A stretch of 64,000 nt of DNA from Chaenocephalus aceratus (lineage: Eukaryota > Chordata > Actinopteri > Perciformes > Channichthyidae). The position numbers were made by a program, and so were the translations under genes. The notes under the pieces were generated by a model. It was given only the letters and a program-made list of their open reading frames with translations. It had not been told where the DNA came from and did not search any database. Of the stretch, positions 36,298-55,899 are shown one piece after another (the stretch's first letter is position 1; every line of letters begins with the position of its first letter). Location of the stretch: positions 6,286,282-6,350,281 of the forward strand of contig CM043803.1 in NCBI GenBank assembly GCA_023974075.1, written 5' to 3'.

Positions 36298-39200
36298 TGT
36301 CCATCCATCCATCCATCTTCTCCCGCTTATCCGTGGTCGGGTCGCGGGGGGTAGCAGTTCCAGCAGAGAGCCCCAAACTTTCTTTTCCCTGGCGACATCA
36401 ACCAGCTCTGACTGGGGGATCCCAAGGCGCTCCCAGGCCAGCGAAGAGATATAATCCCTCCACCTGGTCCTAGGTCTACCCCTTGGTCTCTTCCCAGCTG
36501 GACGTGCCTGGAACACCTCCCTAGGGAGGCGCCCAGGTGGCATCCTAACTAGGTGCCCGAACCACCTCAACTGGCTTCTTTCGACGCGAAGGAGGAGCGG
36601 CTCAACTCCGAGTCCCTCCCTGATGACCGAACTTCTCACCTTATCTCTAAGGGAGACACCAGCCACCCGGCGGAGGAAACCCATCTCGGCCGCTTGTATC
36701 CGCGATCTCGTTCTTTCGGTCATGACCCATCCTTCATGACCATAGGTGAGGGTAGGAACGAAAATGGCCCGGTAGACAGAGAGCTTTGCCTTCTGGCTCA
36801 GCTCCCTTTTCGTCACAACGGTGCGGTAAAGCGACTGCAGTACCGCTCCCGCTGCTCCGACTCTCCGGCCCATCTCACGCTCCATTGTTCCCTCACTCGA
36901 GAACAAGACCCCGAGATACTTGAACTCCTTCACTTGGGGTAAGGACTCATTCCCTACTTGGAGTGGACAGTCCATCGGTTTCCTGCTGAGAACCATGGCC
37001 TCAGATTTGGAGGTGCTGATCCTCATCCCAGCCGCTTCACACTCGGTTGCGAACCGATCCAGTGAGTGCTGAAGGTCGCAGACCGATGAAGCCATCAGAA
37101 CCACATCATCTGCAAAAAGCAGTGGTGCAATCCTTAGTCCACCGAACTGCAGACCCCCCCCCCCACGACTACGCCTCGAAATCCGATCCATGTATATTAC
37201 AAACAGGATTGGTGACAAAGCGCAGGCCTGGCGGAGGCCAACCCTCACCGGAAATGGGTCCGACTTACTGCCGAGGACCCGGACACAGCTCTCGCTTTGG
37301 GAGTACAGAGATTGGATGGCCCTGAGTAGAGACCCCCTCACCCCATACTCCCGCAGCACCTCCCACAGTAACTCCCTGGGAACCCGGTCATACGCCTTCT
37401 CCAAGTCTACAAAACACATGTAGACCGGATAAGCGTACTCCCAGGCCCCCTCCAGGATCCTTGCGAGAGTAAAAAGCTGATCCGTCGTTCCACGACCAGG
37501 ACGGAATCCGCATTGTTCCTCCTCAATCTGAGGTTCGACAATCGGCCTGACCCTCCTTTCAAGTACCTTGGAGTAAACTTTCCCGGGGAGGCTGAGTAGT
37601 GTGATGCCTCTGTAATTGGCACACACCCTCTGATCCCCCTTTTTGAAAAGGGGAACCACCACCCCGGTCTGCCACTCCTTCGGTACTGTTTCCGACTTCC
37701 ACGCAACGTTGATGAGACGTGTCAACCATGACAGTCCCTCAACACCCAGAGCCTTCAGCATTTCCGGGCGGATCTCATCCACCCCCGGGGCTTTGCCACT
37801 GTGGAGTTGTTTGACGACCTCAGTGACCTCCCCCCGGGAGATTGGTGTTGATCCCCCGTCATACTCCAGCTCTGCCTCTAACATAGAGGGCGGAGTTGTC
37901 GGGTTCAGGAGTTCCTCAAAGTGTTCCTTCCAACGTCCCAACACTCCATCAGTTGAGGTCAACAACGTCCCATCCTTACTGTACACAGCTTGGATGGTTC
38001 CCTGCTTCCCCCTCCTGAGGTGTCGGACAGTTTTCCAGAACAACTTTGGTGCCGCCCGAAAGTCCTTCTCCATGTCTTCTCCAAACTTCTCCCACACCCG
38101 CTGCTTTGCCTCGGCCACGGATGAGGCTGCTGCCCTTCGGGCCTGTCGGTACCTTGCAACTGCCTCGGGAGTCCCCCGGGATAACAAATCCCTGAAGGCC
38201 TCCTTCTTCAGTCGGACGGCTTCCCTGACCACCGGTGTCCACCAGGAGGTTCGAGGGTTACCGCCCCTTGAGGCACCTAGGACCTTGAGACCACAGCTCC
38301 CCACCGCGGCTTCGGCAATAGAGGCTTTGAACACCGACCACTCTGGTTCAATGTCCCCAACCTCCACAGGAATGCCCGAAAAGCTCCGCCGGAGGTGCGA
38401 GTTGAAGGCCTCCTGAACTTGGGCCTCCTCCAGACGTTCCCAGTTCACCCGAACTACACGTTTGGGCTTACCAGGTCTATCCAGAGGCTTCCCCCGCCAC
38501 TCGACCCAACTCACCACCAGATGGTGATCAGTTGACAACTCCGCCCCTCTCTTTACCCGAGTGTCCAAAACATACGGCCTCAGGTCCGATGATACGATAA
38601 CGAAATCGATCATGGACCTTCTGCCTAGGGTGCTCTGGTACCACGTACACTTATGAGCATCCTTATGTTCGAACATGGTGTTTGTTATGGCCAATCCATG
38701 ACTAGCACAGAAGTCCAGTAACAAACCACCACTCCGGTTCAGATCAGGGGGGCCGTTCCTCCCAATCACGCCCCTCCAAGTGTCTCCATCATTGCCCACA
38801 TGTGCGTTGAAGTCTCCCAGCAAGACTAAGGAGTCCCCTTCAGGAGCCCCATACAGGACTCTTTCCAGGGTCTCCAAGAAGGCCGAATACTCTGAACTGC
38901 TGTTGGGTGCATAAGCACACACAACAGTCAGAGTTTTCCCCCCCATAACCCGCAGGCGTAGGGAGGCGACCCTCTCGTCCACTGGGGTAAACTCCAACAA
39001 CGAAGCACCTAACCGGGAACTTGTGAGTATCCCCACACCCCCGCCTCACACCTTGAGCAACTCCGGAGAAGAATAGAGTCCAACCCCTATCCAGAAGTAA
39101 GGTTCCAGAGCCGACGCTGTGCGTAGAGGTGAGCCCAAACAGATCCAACTGGTACCGCTCCACCTCCCGCACAAGCTCCGGCTCCTTCCACGTTGCCTTT

Positions 39201-39480
39201 TCGGGCTGGGCCCGGCCGGGCTCCGTGGCAAGCCCGGCCACCAGACGCTCGCCGACGAGTCCTCCTTCTGGGCCTGGCTCCAGAAGGGGACCCCGGGCTT
39301 CCTCCGGGCCGGGTATCCTCACTTCCTGTGTCGTCTTTCATGAGGTCTTTTGAACCAATCTTAGTCTGGCCCCTTGCCTGAGACCAATTTGCCATGGGAG
39401 ACCCTACCAGGAACACAAGGTTCCAGACAACACAGCCCCCAGGTTCATCAGGGCGGGGTAGCATTTGCTTGGCATATCCG
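36298..39480 (-). mobile_element. APE-type non-LTR retrotransposon (LINE), nearly full-length ORF
   Basis: The minus strand encodes endonuclease followed by reverse transcriptase. Seen in order: an N-terminal segment (39322 down to about 39040) with RYQLDLFGLTSTHSVGSGT, then after a frameshift a continuous frame from 39036. That frame has endonuclease motifs [10 protein letters not shown] and [12 protein letters not shown] motifs [28 protein letters not shown] and [11 protein letters not shown], and a C-terminus with [20 protein letters not shown]. The 3' end is a GGAT-repeat tail (CCATCCATCC at 36300-36316). The frame has no own stop before the tail and runs into flanking DNA to 36235. RQA replaces the usual RQG in the RT core, which may weaken activity. 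The 5' boundary is approximate. An RTE/Rex3-like clade is possible but not certain. Confidence 0.92.
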
Positions 39481-39692
39481 GGTATTTCTCTATGGTATTT
39501 CTCCCATGGATGTATAATAAGAACTGGATACAGCGTGGGAGGCGGGGCCTCATTCATTCCTATGAGAGTTGTTCATGAGCGCATGATGATAAAATGGCCC
39601 AACTTTTGAGAGAGTGAAACGTCACAGATTACCCGGCATGCCTGAGAAGTACCCGTATGTGCACTCATAGAGCATGCGCAACTTTAACCAAA

Positions 39693-39986
39693 AATCTGAA
39701 ATAACAACTCGTATTTCTCGCATCAAATGACATCAAAACGCATTTTAATGGCCAAACTAACTTTAAAATAGGCTTTTTACACCGAGAATAAAACGAAGTT
39801 CGGCCATGTTTTTTTTTTCTGCAGGGAGAAATTTGAAGATCACGTGATATAGACGCCAGCCATTGGAAATGAATGGTGAAAAAAATCTTAGGGATCTTAC
39901 AATTTCAGAGGCTTTTTTGTAGAAATATTACGTCCTACGTTGTGGACCAACGTAGTTATTACACGTTTTTTTGTGAGACTGGGTTG
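39693..39986 (-). repeat. Right inverted terminal repeat
   Basis: Reverse complement of 34242-34530. It ends in TGAGACTGGGTTG followed by GCAGGAG, which is also found immediately before the left repeat. Confidence 0.9.
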
Positions 39987-40549
39987 GCAGGAGCTCTCCT
40001 TTTTTCTCTTAATTAAATGAAATGGAATACAATAAAACAGCGATGTACATATCGGGTTACTTAATGTGAGAAATCTTCTTTGCGTCCTGTGCTGATGCTC
40101 TGATGGTTATGTAACAGTACACAGGCAAAGCATCTATAGGTGTGTCCACAGAAATCTGCCAATCAAAATATGCAAACAGCTGCACTGTGGCTGAGAATCA
40201 CCAGGAGAAAGATGGATGACGGGTGGAGGTGTGGCTGAGGAGGGGGTTGCAGCATGACTTGAAAATGCTGCAGCATCCGGCCATCTCTCCTCCTCCTCCT
40301 CTTCTCTCCATCTTGTTCATACCGGCTGTTTCCTCCCCCCTCTTCCTCTCAGTCTGCGTGTTGTAGCCCTGCTGTGCAGTCCTCTCAGCCCTCTGTTGTA
40401 GCACCAAAGGGAGGAGGAGCCACTGGCACACACACACACACGCATACTCACAGACTCACACGCTCTCACATCATCTCTTTTGCACGCTCACTGTAAGCAC
40501 CAACCAGGCCCGTTTGGAGCAGGCTAGCCCAGCCGTCTCGTCGCCCAAG

Positions 40550-48230
<7,681 letters not shown>

Positions 48231-49605
48231 TCGCCATTCGGACCTCCCTCCCGTGCTCTCCAGCGGCCCCTCGCTCCCCTCGCCTCACTGTACCAGACTC
48301 CAGATGTTCGACATATTTTTTTGTGACTTTACAGAACCAAAATCAACTAAAACAGACTCTTCCGGATGCCGCATCTCAGCCCCTACACTATCTCCCTCTC
48401 TGCCTCGTCACTCCGTGATGCCTCCCCCCAGCAGCGCTCTGCCACCTCACCCAGTCTCCTCCCCTCTGATTTTCCCTCCACTGCCTGTCTTACCCTCGCC
48501 TCACCTGTGTGTTACTGTCGTCCTGATATGAACCTTGGTGTTACAGCTCCCACGCATACCAACCAATAGAGTAACCTCACCCACAAACACACACAAACAA
48601 GAGACACATCTTTATTGTACACATGCATGAAACACACACATACAGTACATACCGCGGATGCCAGTGCAGACACACACACTGGGCAAACAGGTGTAAACTG
48701 TAGGACATTGTCTGGTGTGTAAATACAGTTTAACCTCTGCAGTCCATAACAATAACTCACTGAGTGACTGAGGCAGGGTACAAGAGGGGGAGTGATGCGC
48801 TATTTGTGTGCCTGTGTGTTCATGTTAACTTATATGTGTGTGTGCATGTGTAGCTGCTGGCGTATAAAGTAACTCTCCAGAGGCTTGTGCAGGGAATCGT
48901 TCTTTGAGGACAGATATCATTCTGTTTTGTGTGCAGATAGTTAGCTACAGTAGACTGCATGAACAGATGTGTAGAATGACGTCTCGTGTTGTAACTGTAG
49001 AGTAGCAGCTGTTCCGTGTAGCTTCATATGGCTTAGTGTGTGTGTTTGGCCTCGACGTTTAGAAACAGGGTTTTAACCAGGAAGCAATACACAATGCTCA
49101 TTTTTTCAGCTGTTAGAGCGAAAACCTGAATTGTGTTCATGTGATGCATGAGAAAACAAGAGCAGGTATTTCACAAGTAATTTAACTTCAAATGTTCAAG
49201 GAATTTCTCAAAAACAAACAACAAGCTAAATTAAAGTGAGAAGAAAACCAGTTTTTCATTCTGAACTTCTGATTGGTTCATGGGAATTCAGGACATTGTC
49301 TCCTTTTTCACCAGTGGCACAACAAAAGTGCTTAAAATGCTGTACAATACATTTAGAGCAAATGCATTTGGTGGCCGTTCAAACATCATAACTTGAGCAT
49401 TTCTCTCAATGAAACATATAGCTTCAGAATCTGTGGGATGTTGTTTTCAAAGTAAGAGCTGCTTAAGGGGAAATATGAGCAGCTGATACTGACATCCTCT
49501 TGTTATCGTGTAGTTGCTTTTTAGTCTTTGTGAAACTGGTTTGCATGCCATCAGGAGAAACCCTCACCGTGTGGACTTTAATGTGTTAGTTCTGTGATAA
49601 ATAAA
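48231..49605 (+). other. sncg 3' UTR with poly(A) signal at 49600-49605
   Basis: Non-coding sequence after the sncg TAG at 48228-48230. The best poly(A) hexamer is AATAAA at 49600-49605, giving a UTR of about 1.4 kb. Frames such as 48190-48531 are proline/serine-rich low-complexity reading of UTR. Confidence 0.5.
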
Positions 49606-50397
49606 ATGATGATTCAAAGAGGCAGTCAGTCTGCAAAGAGAACAGAATTAACGTTTTTTTTAAATGTTTATCATGGATCAGCTTTTTGTGTAGTTATATG
49701 TACAGCTTGAATTCTGGGATGTGTAGTTGTTTTTTAGGGTCGTTTTAATTTCACACCAACAAGTCTGTACCCTGGCTGTTCGGGAGCTCCCGCCCATCAA
49801 CTGTCTCAGCCAATCAGAGGATTCCCTATTCCTCTCAGTCAGTGTGATGCCACCTTTCACTGCTTGTCTGCCCAGCATTGGTGTGTGTGTGTCTGTATGC
49901 ACTGTATGTGTGTGTTTATATAAATATATGTGTGTGCGTTAATATAGAACCGGGTCAGCCAGCATAGTGTGTGTGTGTTTGTGTCTGGAGCAGGTTTGTG
50001 TGTTTTTACTTTGAGGCCAATGGAAACTGATGACTGCATGTTGCCTTATCAAGCAATCTGACATTCACACTCACAGATTACATGCAACATCACACTACCA
50101 ACACATACACAGCACACTTTAAACAACACACAATCACAAATCCCAACTCGCATACACAAACACAAATCACACACCATGTTTAAGTTGGCATCAAAGCAGA
50201 CTCGCTGATTTTATAAACAGTACCAGTGAAATTAAAAAGGTTTTGTTGAAATCCAGCAACTGTGTCAAGAATTTATTTGAAGAGGTGGAAGATTGGGTGT
50301 TTTGATTTTGATCAGATTATACCACTAAAGAGCCACAGAGAATAATTGGCCGTGGACTTTACTGAGTTTACTGGTTCGTTGTTTGATTTCATACCAA

Positions 50398-51596
50398 CAG
50401 GCCCGGACTGGCCATCGGGAGGACCGGGAGTTTTACCGATGGCCAGGCCTGTTAAGTGGCCTGCTGGCCTGAGGAATTTTTTTTTTTATGTATACTTTGT
50501 GAACGCAACGCTGCGCAAATGTGGGTCTGACTCTGCCTCACAGAGGGTGACTGGCTGTCTACATGATGTGGCCTGCCGACATGGCCACTTTCATACAGAT
50601 CACACCCTCGATTGGTCTCTCTCTGTGTGTCATTCAAGCTCGGGAGGGTGTGTGTTATGTGTGGCGCAAGCGAGAGAGAAAGCGCGCGCACCGGTTACGT
50701 GTATTGTTGTTGTTAGCATCTGGTGCTAGCTGCGCTAACGGATATAATGAGCTGTCAACAAGGTGGGGGGAGAGTCCTCTGCTGTCAGACTGAGAGTCTG
50801 ATAACTACAGCTCAGGTGAGGTAAAGGACTCTGAGTGTTTAGATAGTTAACTTAGTCTAAGTTCTCTGTGGGTCTCAAACGGTTTGGTCACCATTTATGT
50901 AAACACATATTTCCATTTGAGGGGGGAGTGATTAGTAAAATATGCATGAATAATAAAAAAAAAAAATGTTAACTAGCTGAAAAAAGGCAAGATAAACTTT
51001 AAAAACTTGTTGAGAGCTAAAACTAGTCTTTGCTGCTGCCTCAAAGAGGAGCAGGGGGGAGACGGGGAGACGGGAGAGGCTGGTTCAGGAGCCCAGACAC
51101 ACTCACAACTATAAATGAACCAAAAACAAATAAATAAACAGGTTTTTCATATTGGATATGGTATGTTATTGGTTATGGCCATGTTCTTATGATTTTATGA
51201 TTATTTAAATGTATACAGTTCTGTTTCATATGAGTGTAGTCTCTTTATTTCCCCCTCAAAGTGCACCAGATTGATGCATTTAAGTCCAACATTTAAAAAC
51301 AATTCTTACCGGGGGAGCATGCCCCCAGACCCCCTAGAGGATTTGAGGTCCACCTCCACTTAAAATATGTTCATATGGATAGGTTCCTAAATAGATTTGC
51401 AAATTTTTTTTAAATAGTAACCCATGTCCATATGTTTATTCTGGGGTAGTAGATTTAAAGTTTAGGGCTATCACTATGGGCAGCAACGCTGTAAATATTG
51501 ACAAATAAATCCAGGAAAATGGCACAAAAGAAAACTGGTTGTGGCCTGGCTGGGTGTATAATTCCCGGCCTGACTTATTGTCCCAATCCGGCCCTG
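50398..51596. mobile_element. hAT-like non-autonomous DNA transposon, 1.2 kb
   Basis: Imperfect inverted ends CAGGCCCGGACTGG and CCAATCCGGCCCTG, with a perfect 8-bp duplication CATACCAA at 50390-50397 and 51597-51604. No transposase frame. A partial inverted copy of its left half is at 55012-55142. Confidence 0.9.
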
Positions 51597-51604
51597 CATA
51601 CCAA

Positions 51605-52450
51605 GAATTAAAAAATGAAAATCAATATGACTGTCATGTCATTTTGTGATGTGCAGATGGAGTTGAGACCCAGTTAGCTTAGCATAAAGACCAGAAGCAA
51701 AATAATAACAATATTAAAACAGCTGTAACTACATTTCACCAATCAGAAGCTTTAAAAGTCATGCACAGATCTGGCCAAAATGATAAACACGATTATTTTT
51801 CATTGATATTGTGTTATTTAACACTATTATTCATTGGTGAAGGTGAAATATTGCATTGCACTTTAAATAAAGAGAGCACTGCTTTTACTTCTATCCTGCT
51901 AATGTAATAAGGTCTGCACCATATTAGAAAAAAAGGGACAATGCAATATTACTATCTACATTTTTAGAGCACGTTATAAATATTGATCATATCTATGATA
52001 TTTCGCTTATTTAACATATTGATAATTGACATCTGTATATTATGTTAACAGTTTCCTAATTATATTGTTGTTATTTAAATGTATACTGTTACTAAAAAAA
52101 TGTAAGTCAACGCCTGGCTAGAAGTGAATTCAAATGATAATTTTTGACGTACTATACAATGAAATTGTCAGCGTTCTATATTATGACTTTTTCATATTTT
52201 CTACTGACTGTACACTGTCCTTTTTCTTGACTTTTTCGACACAATATACTAGGACATGATAAACATTATAAAATATGATTTATATTCATCAAACTATACT
52301 ATATTTTGACATATTTCATAATTTCAAACAAACTATACTATGACTTTTTTCATATTATAATTAAAATACTATACTATGACTTTGTTGGACATATACTGAT
52401 GATTGATGAAGATTTATTTCATATTTTTGGACATTATATACTACAGTATG
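51605..52450. other. AT-rich intergenic DNA, no feature seen
   Basis: No exon or bounded repeat recognised. The stretch holds several short imperfect repeats of TACTATGACTTTTTCATAT type between about 52170 and 52400. Confidence 0.5.
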
Positions 52451-52454
52451 ATGA

Positions 52455-52856
52455 TGTCAAAGGCAAGGCAAGTTTATTTATAGCACCTTTCAACTCAAGG
52501 CAATTCAAAGTGCTTTACAAAAATGAAAGACATTAAGAAACATATTTTAAAATGGCATTTAAAAACACTCATTTAAAAGCAAAGATAATAAAAAACATGA
52601 ATAACAAGGGTACATGAATACAAGTTACAGTGCAGTGTAAGATATGAATATATCAATTAAAATCAGCGGCAAAAAGAAAAGTCTTCAGCCTGGATTTAAA
52701 AGTAGTCAGAGTTGCAGCGAACCTGCAGGTTTCTGGGAGTTTGTTCCAGATATTTGGAGCATAATAACTGAACGCTGCTTCTCCATGTTTAGTTCTGACT
52801 CTGGGGACAGAAAGCTGAGAGATCTGGATGGTTCATGTAAAAGGGATCTCTTTTCT
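52455..52856. repeat. Fish LINE/SINE 3'-region-like repeat
   Basis: Begins GGCAAGGCAAGTTTATTTATAG then CAATTCAAAGTGCTTTACA, the reverse of the tail-like module at about 4913-4970. It continues through sequence of the CTTCAGCCTGGATTTAAAAG type that I recognise as repetitive in many fish genomes. It directly abuts the duplicated block at 52857. Confidence 0.6.
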
Positions 52857-53428
52857 AACAAAGAAATCTAACAACATAAAGCAGTGCTTAAACATAAATG
52901 AGCACAGACATCGCTTGATGGTTCTGCTCTTACTTATCAGGGTGCACTTCATCCATCTATTTATTTACCTGAGTTGTAGAAAAAGAAAGCACAGCTGCTA
53001 CTAATATCAATAAATCCCCAGATCTGTTTCAACTAGTTGACGATTTCATATATAAAACATCCCAGAGCCCAAGGCGATGTGTTGAAATTGATCATTTTCT
53101 CAGCCACAAAGTTGGAAACATTCACATATGAGAAGCTGAAACCAGGGAATATTTGGCCCTTCCTCTTGAGACATGATAAACTGTATAGCCCGTATAGAAG
53201 GAGCTCCGTTGTGGCCTTTTACTGAATTGTATGATTTTTTTTAAACTTATCGGCCAACACACAGTGATACCGAAATATCTGGGAGATGTAAAATAATTGT
53301 CAATGCATTACTGTTTTTAACCCCGTCTCAAAAGGTTATGTATCCATAAAAGCTTACCTACTTTGAACAATTATTAGAAAATGTTCCATGAAATATTTGT
53401 TCCATTTGTGACAATTAATCTTGATGGC
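52857..53428 (+). repeat. Copy 2 of a duplicated block (partner 45117-45797)
   Basis: Same orientation as copy 1, shortened by an internal deletion. Because the LINE-like repeat is joined upstream, both copies may be parts of one larger dispersed element rather than a segmental duplication. Confidence 0.85.
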
Positions 53429-53449
53429 TTTAATTGAATTTGAATGAAT

Positions 53450-53605
53450 ATACCCACAGGACACCTAAGGTCAGAAGAGCTTTATTTAACAGCTGGTCTT
53501 ATGTCTGTGACCCCTCATGTTGTTCATTGATAAGCCTGAAACATGCACTTGTCAAGGTTCAGAGGCAAATTTTGCAAATATGGCAGTAACCATCGATCAT
53601 CTTAA
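53450..53605. repeat. Dispersed repeat, inverted relative to 35815-35933
   Basis: Contains AAGGTCAGAAGAGCTTTATT and TTTGCAAATATGGCAGTA; the reverse complement is at 35815-35933. It starts about 20 bp after the duplicated block and may belong to the same composite. Confidence 0.8.
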
Positions 53606-53736
53606 GCATGGGCGGCGCCAGGATTTTTTTGCTGCAGTAGCTTTGCAGTTGCTATATGACAGCACGGCGTTGCTAGTTAATTTTCAAAATAAATAAACAA
53701 ACAATACCAGTGGGCCAAGCACAAGCCTGTTCATAT

Positions 53737-54058
53737 TGTAGCGTTCACCGCTATTCAAGATCATAGCATCACTCGAGCCTTCAATGTCGAAAACGTTCTC
53801 TTTATTTTCTGGTATTGACGGCCACAGCCACGCCTTACAGAACCAATCAATAGTATAACACTCATTATGACTTTTCCCCACACTCGAACACAACTCCTAC
53901 CGTCTCGTACTCCCTCCACACACACCGGAAAACGCACACACACACCTGGAAGGGGCGGTCTCTCCCTAACTCCCACCAACAACATTGCCTAAATAACTTT
54001 ACAAATGTACTAAAACTGTGCACATTTGATAACTGAAACTGAACTTGGACACGCTACA
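53737..54058 (-). mobile_element. Solo LTR (322 bp) with 4-bp target duplication
   Basis: Ends TGTAGCG and CGCTACA are perfect inverted 7-mers and the flanks are ATAT at 53733-53736 and 54059-54062. On the minus strand an AATAAA lies in the 3' third (reverse of TTTATT near 53800), as in an R region. No internal retrotransposon sequence adjoins it, so it is a solo LTR; the 4-bp duplication fits a Gypsy-type element. Confidence 0.75.
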
Positions 54059-54279
54059 ATATTATCCTTAATATTTACATTAAAAACATTCCTTTGACAC
54101 TTATAACATTACTTTGCAAGGTAAGCACAACCAAAATAAGTTTCTAAAAGCAGAATTTGAACACTGTTTCTGTGCTCCTACAATATTTTTGTATAATACC
54201 ATTACACCCTGAGCGTACAAGTACACAATAGCGATCGTTCACTGTTTCAACTGGCATGCTGTGGCATTTAACCTCATCA

Positions 54280-54429
<150 letters not shown>

Positions 54430-54725
54430 CAGTGGTTAGGATCTCAGCCTGCCACTGATGTTCATCCAGAAAACATCAGCCGTTAGCTGTTAGCAGTTAG
54501 CACACAGAGCTCACATCTCCTCATATCTGTTCAGAAACTGGACAAAAGTTAAACAAGTACAAACCACAGACTGTCTGTGTCATGGTGAATACAGTCGCTG
54601 GTTTATTTATGTCTGTAGGTAGGCCGTTGTTGTGAGTGTGGACGGATTTTAACAACAACCTCTGAACATTACAAATATTCACCTCAATTCAACCTGGAAC
54701 CTCTCATACAATAATACAATACAAA

Positions 54726-54734
54726 GTGTGTGTG

Positions 54735-54814
<80 letters not shown>
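54726..54814. repeat. (TG)n microsatellite, about 89 bp
   Basis: Dinucleotide array with one TTT interruption, reverse-complementary to the AC array at 54281-54428. Confidence 0.97.
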
Positions 54815-54816
<2 letters not shown>

Positions 54817-55011
54817 ATGGATCGTTGGAGCTATGTGCAACTCAAGGCATATGCTCGAACGGGAGCTGCCTGGACGCTGCAATCATGTTGCGCGCACTAT
54901 CCGTGCTGAGTGTGCTGACTGTTCGTACAATGTCCCACTGTCTAGCTGCCTGCATAAAGTCAAGTGCTCGGCGCAGTTGTGGCGAAATGTCGCTCCTCTG
55001 TTTTCATTTAA

Positions 55012-55142
55012 ACAGCTCCTTATATTCGTTAGCGCAGCTAGCTAGCACCAGATGCTAAAAACAACAATGCACGTAAGGTCTCTCTATCGCTCGCTCGGGC
55101 CACACATACACACACCCTCCCGGTCCTCCCGATGGCCAGTCG
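55012..55142. mobile_element. Inverted partial copy of the 50.4-kb hAT-like element
   Basis: The reverse complement reads CTGGCCATCGGGAGGACCGG then TAGCATCTGGTGCTAGC, as at 50409-50430 and 50640-50760 of the larger element. About 210 bp in between is missing. Confidence 0.75.
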
Positions 55143-55330
55143 GTGCCTGCCGGTGAGCGTGGAAGTGAGGTCTGCCACAAGCGGGCGGCAGGAGCGAGGC
55201 TGTCAGCATCAGCTTGTAGATGGTATTTTAAACTCGACGCGCTCTGAAACTACGGGGCGGCCGAGGAAATAAAATACACATGCGTTAATCGCGTTAAAAT
55301 AATTAGTGGCGTTAATTTTTTTTTGCGTTA

Positions 55331-55570
55331 ATCAATCAATCAATCAATGTTTATTTATATAGCCCAATATCACAAATGTTACATTTGTCTCAGTGGTCTT
55401 CACAGTGTGTACAGAATATCAGTATGACAATACGACAGCCTCTGTCCTTAGACCCTCACATCGTACAAGGAAAAACTTCCGAAGAAAACCCACAGTTTAA
55501 AGGGAAAAATGGGAGAAACCTCAGGGAGAGCAACAGAGGAGGGATCCCTCTCCCAGGACGGACATACATG
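55331..55570 (-). mobile_element. LINE/SINE 3' module, inverted copy of 43586-43807
   Basis: An ATCA/TCAA array followed by TGTTTATTTATATAGCCC and on through CCTCACATCGTACAAGG. It is the reverse of the 43.6-kb module and extends further upstream (to about 55570). Confidence 0.75.
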
Positions 55571-55899
55571 CAATAGATGCCGTGTGTAAATTGAAAAGAT
55601 AATACATTTGCAACATAGGTAGTCCAAAATGTTAACGCGTTAATAATATTTCACTGCTTTTGTGATCCTAAGACTTTGGTAACCAAATCTAAAACACCAA
55701 AACAATTCGATCACATGAGTAAATTTGTGTTTTCACAAGAGTTTTGAAGATTTTCCGAAAATCGGATGTCAAATTTTAAGCTTTTGAGCTACTTATCTCA
55801 TCAAACAGTGCTCTAAGCTAAGGTGAGTAATTTGCATATATAGCAATACCAGAGACTGTCCTGAACATTTTGATATGTAACACATGGGGTTTCATGTTA

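Larger units (their letters stand above)
34242..39986. mobile_element. 5.7-kb element with inverted terminal repeats of about 290 bp and a nested LINE
   Basis: Segment 34242-34530 is the reverse complement of 39693-39986 with few differences. Outer ends are CAACCCAGTCTCA and TGAGACTGGGTTG. A 7-bp direct repeat, GCAGGAG, flanks the structure at 34235-34241 and 39987-39993 and looks like a target duplication. Inside are AT-rich sequence, a LINE-tail-like piece ending in GGGATCAATAAAG near 35790-35810, and a 3.1-kb LINE. No transposase is seen, so the superfamily is unknown. Segment 39506-39690, just inside the right repeat, recurs inverted at 61655-61834. Confidence 0.75.

Noticed and set aside
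36553..38416. Plus-strand open frames of up to 257 codons
   Set aside because: They lie antisense to the LINE endonuclease/RT frame and show no domain of their own; they are shadows of its codon pattern.
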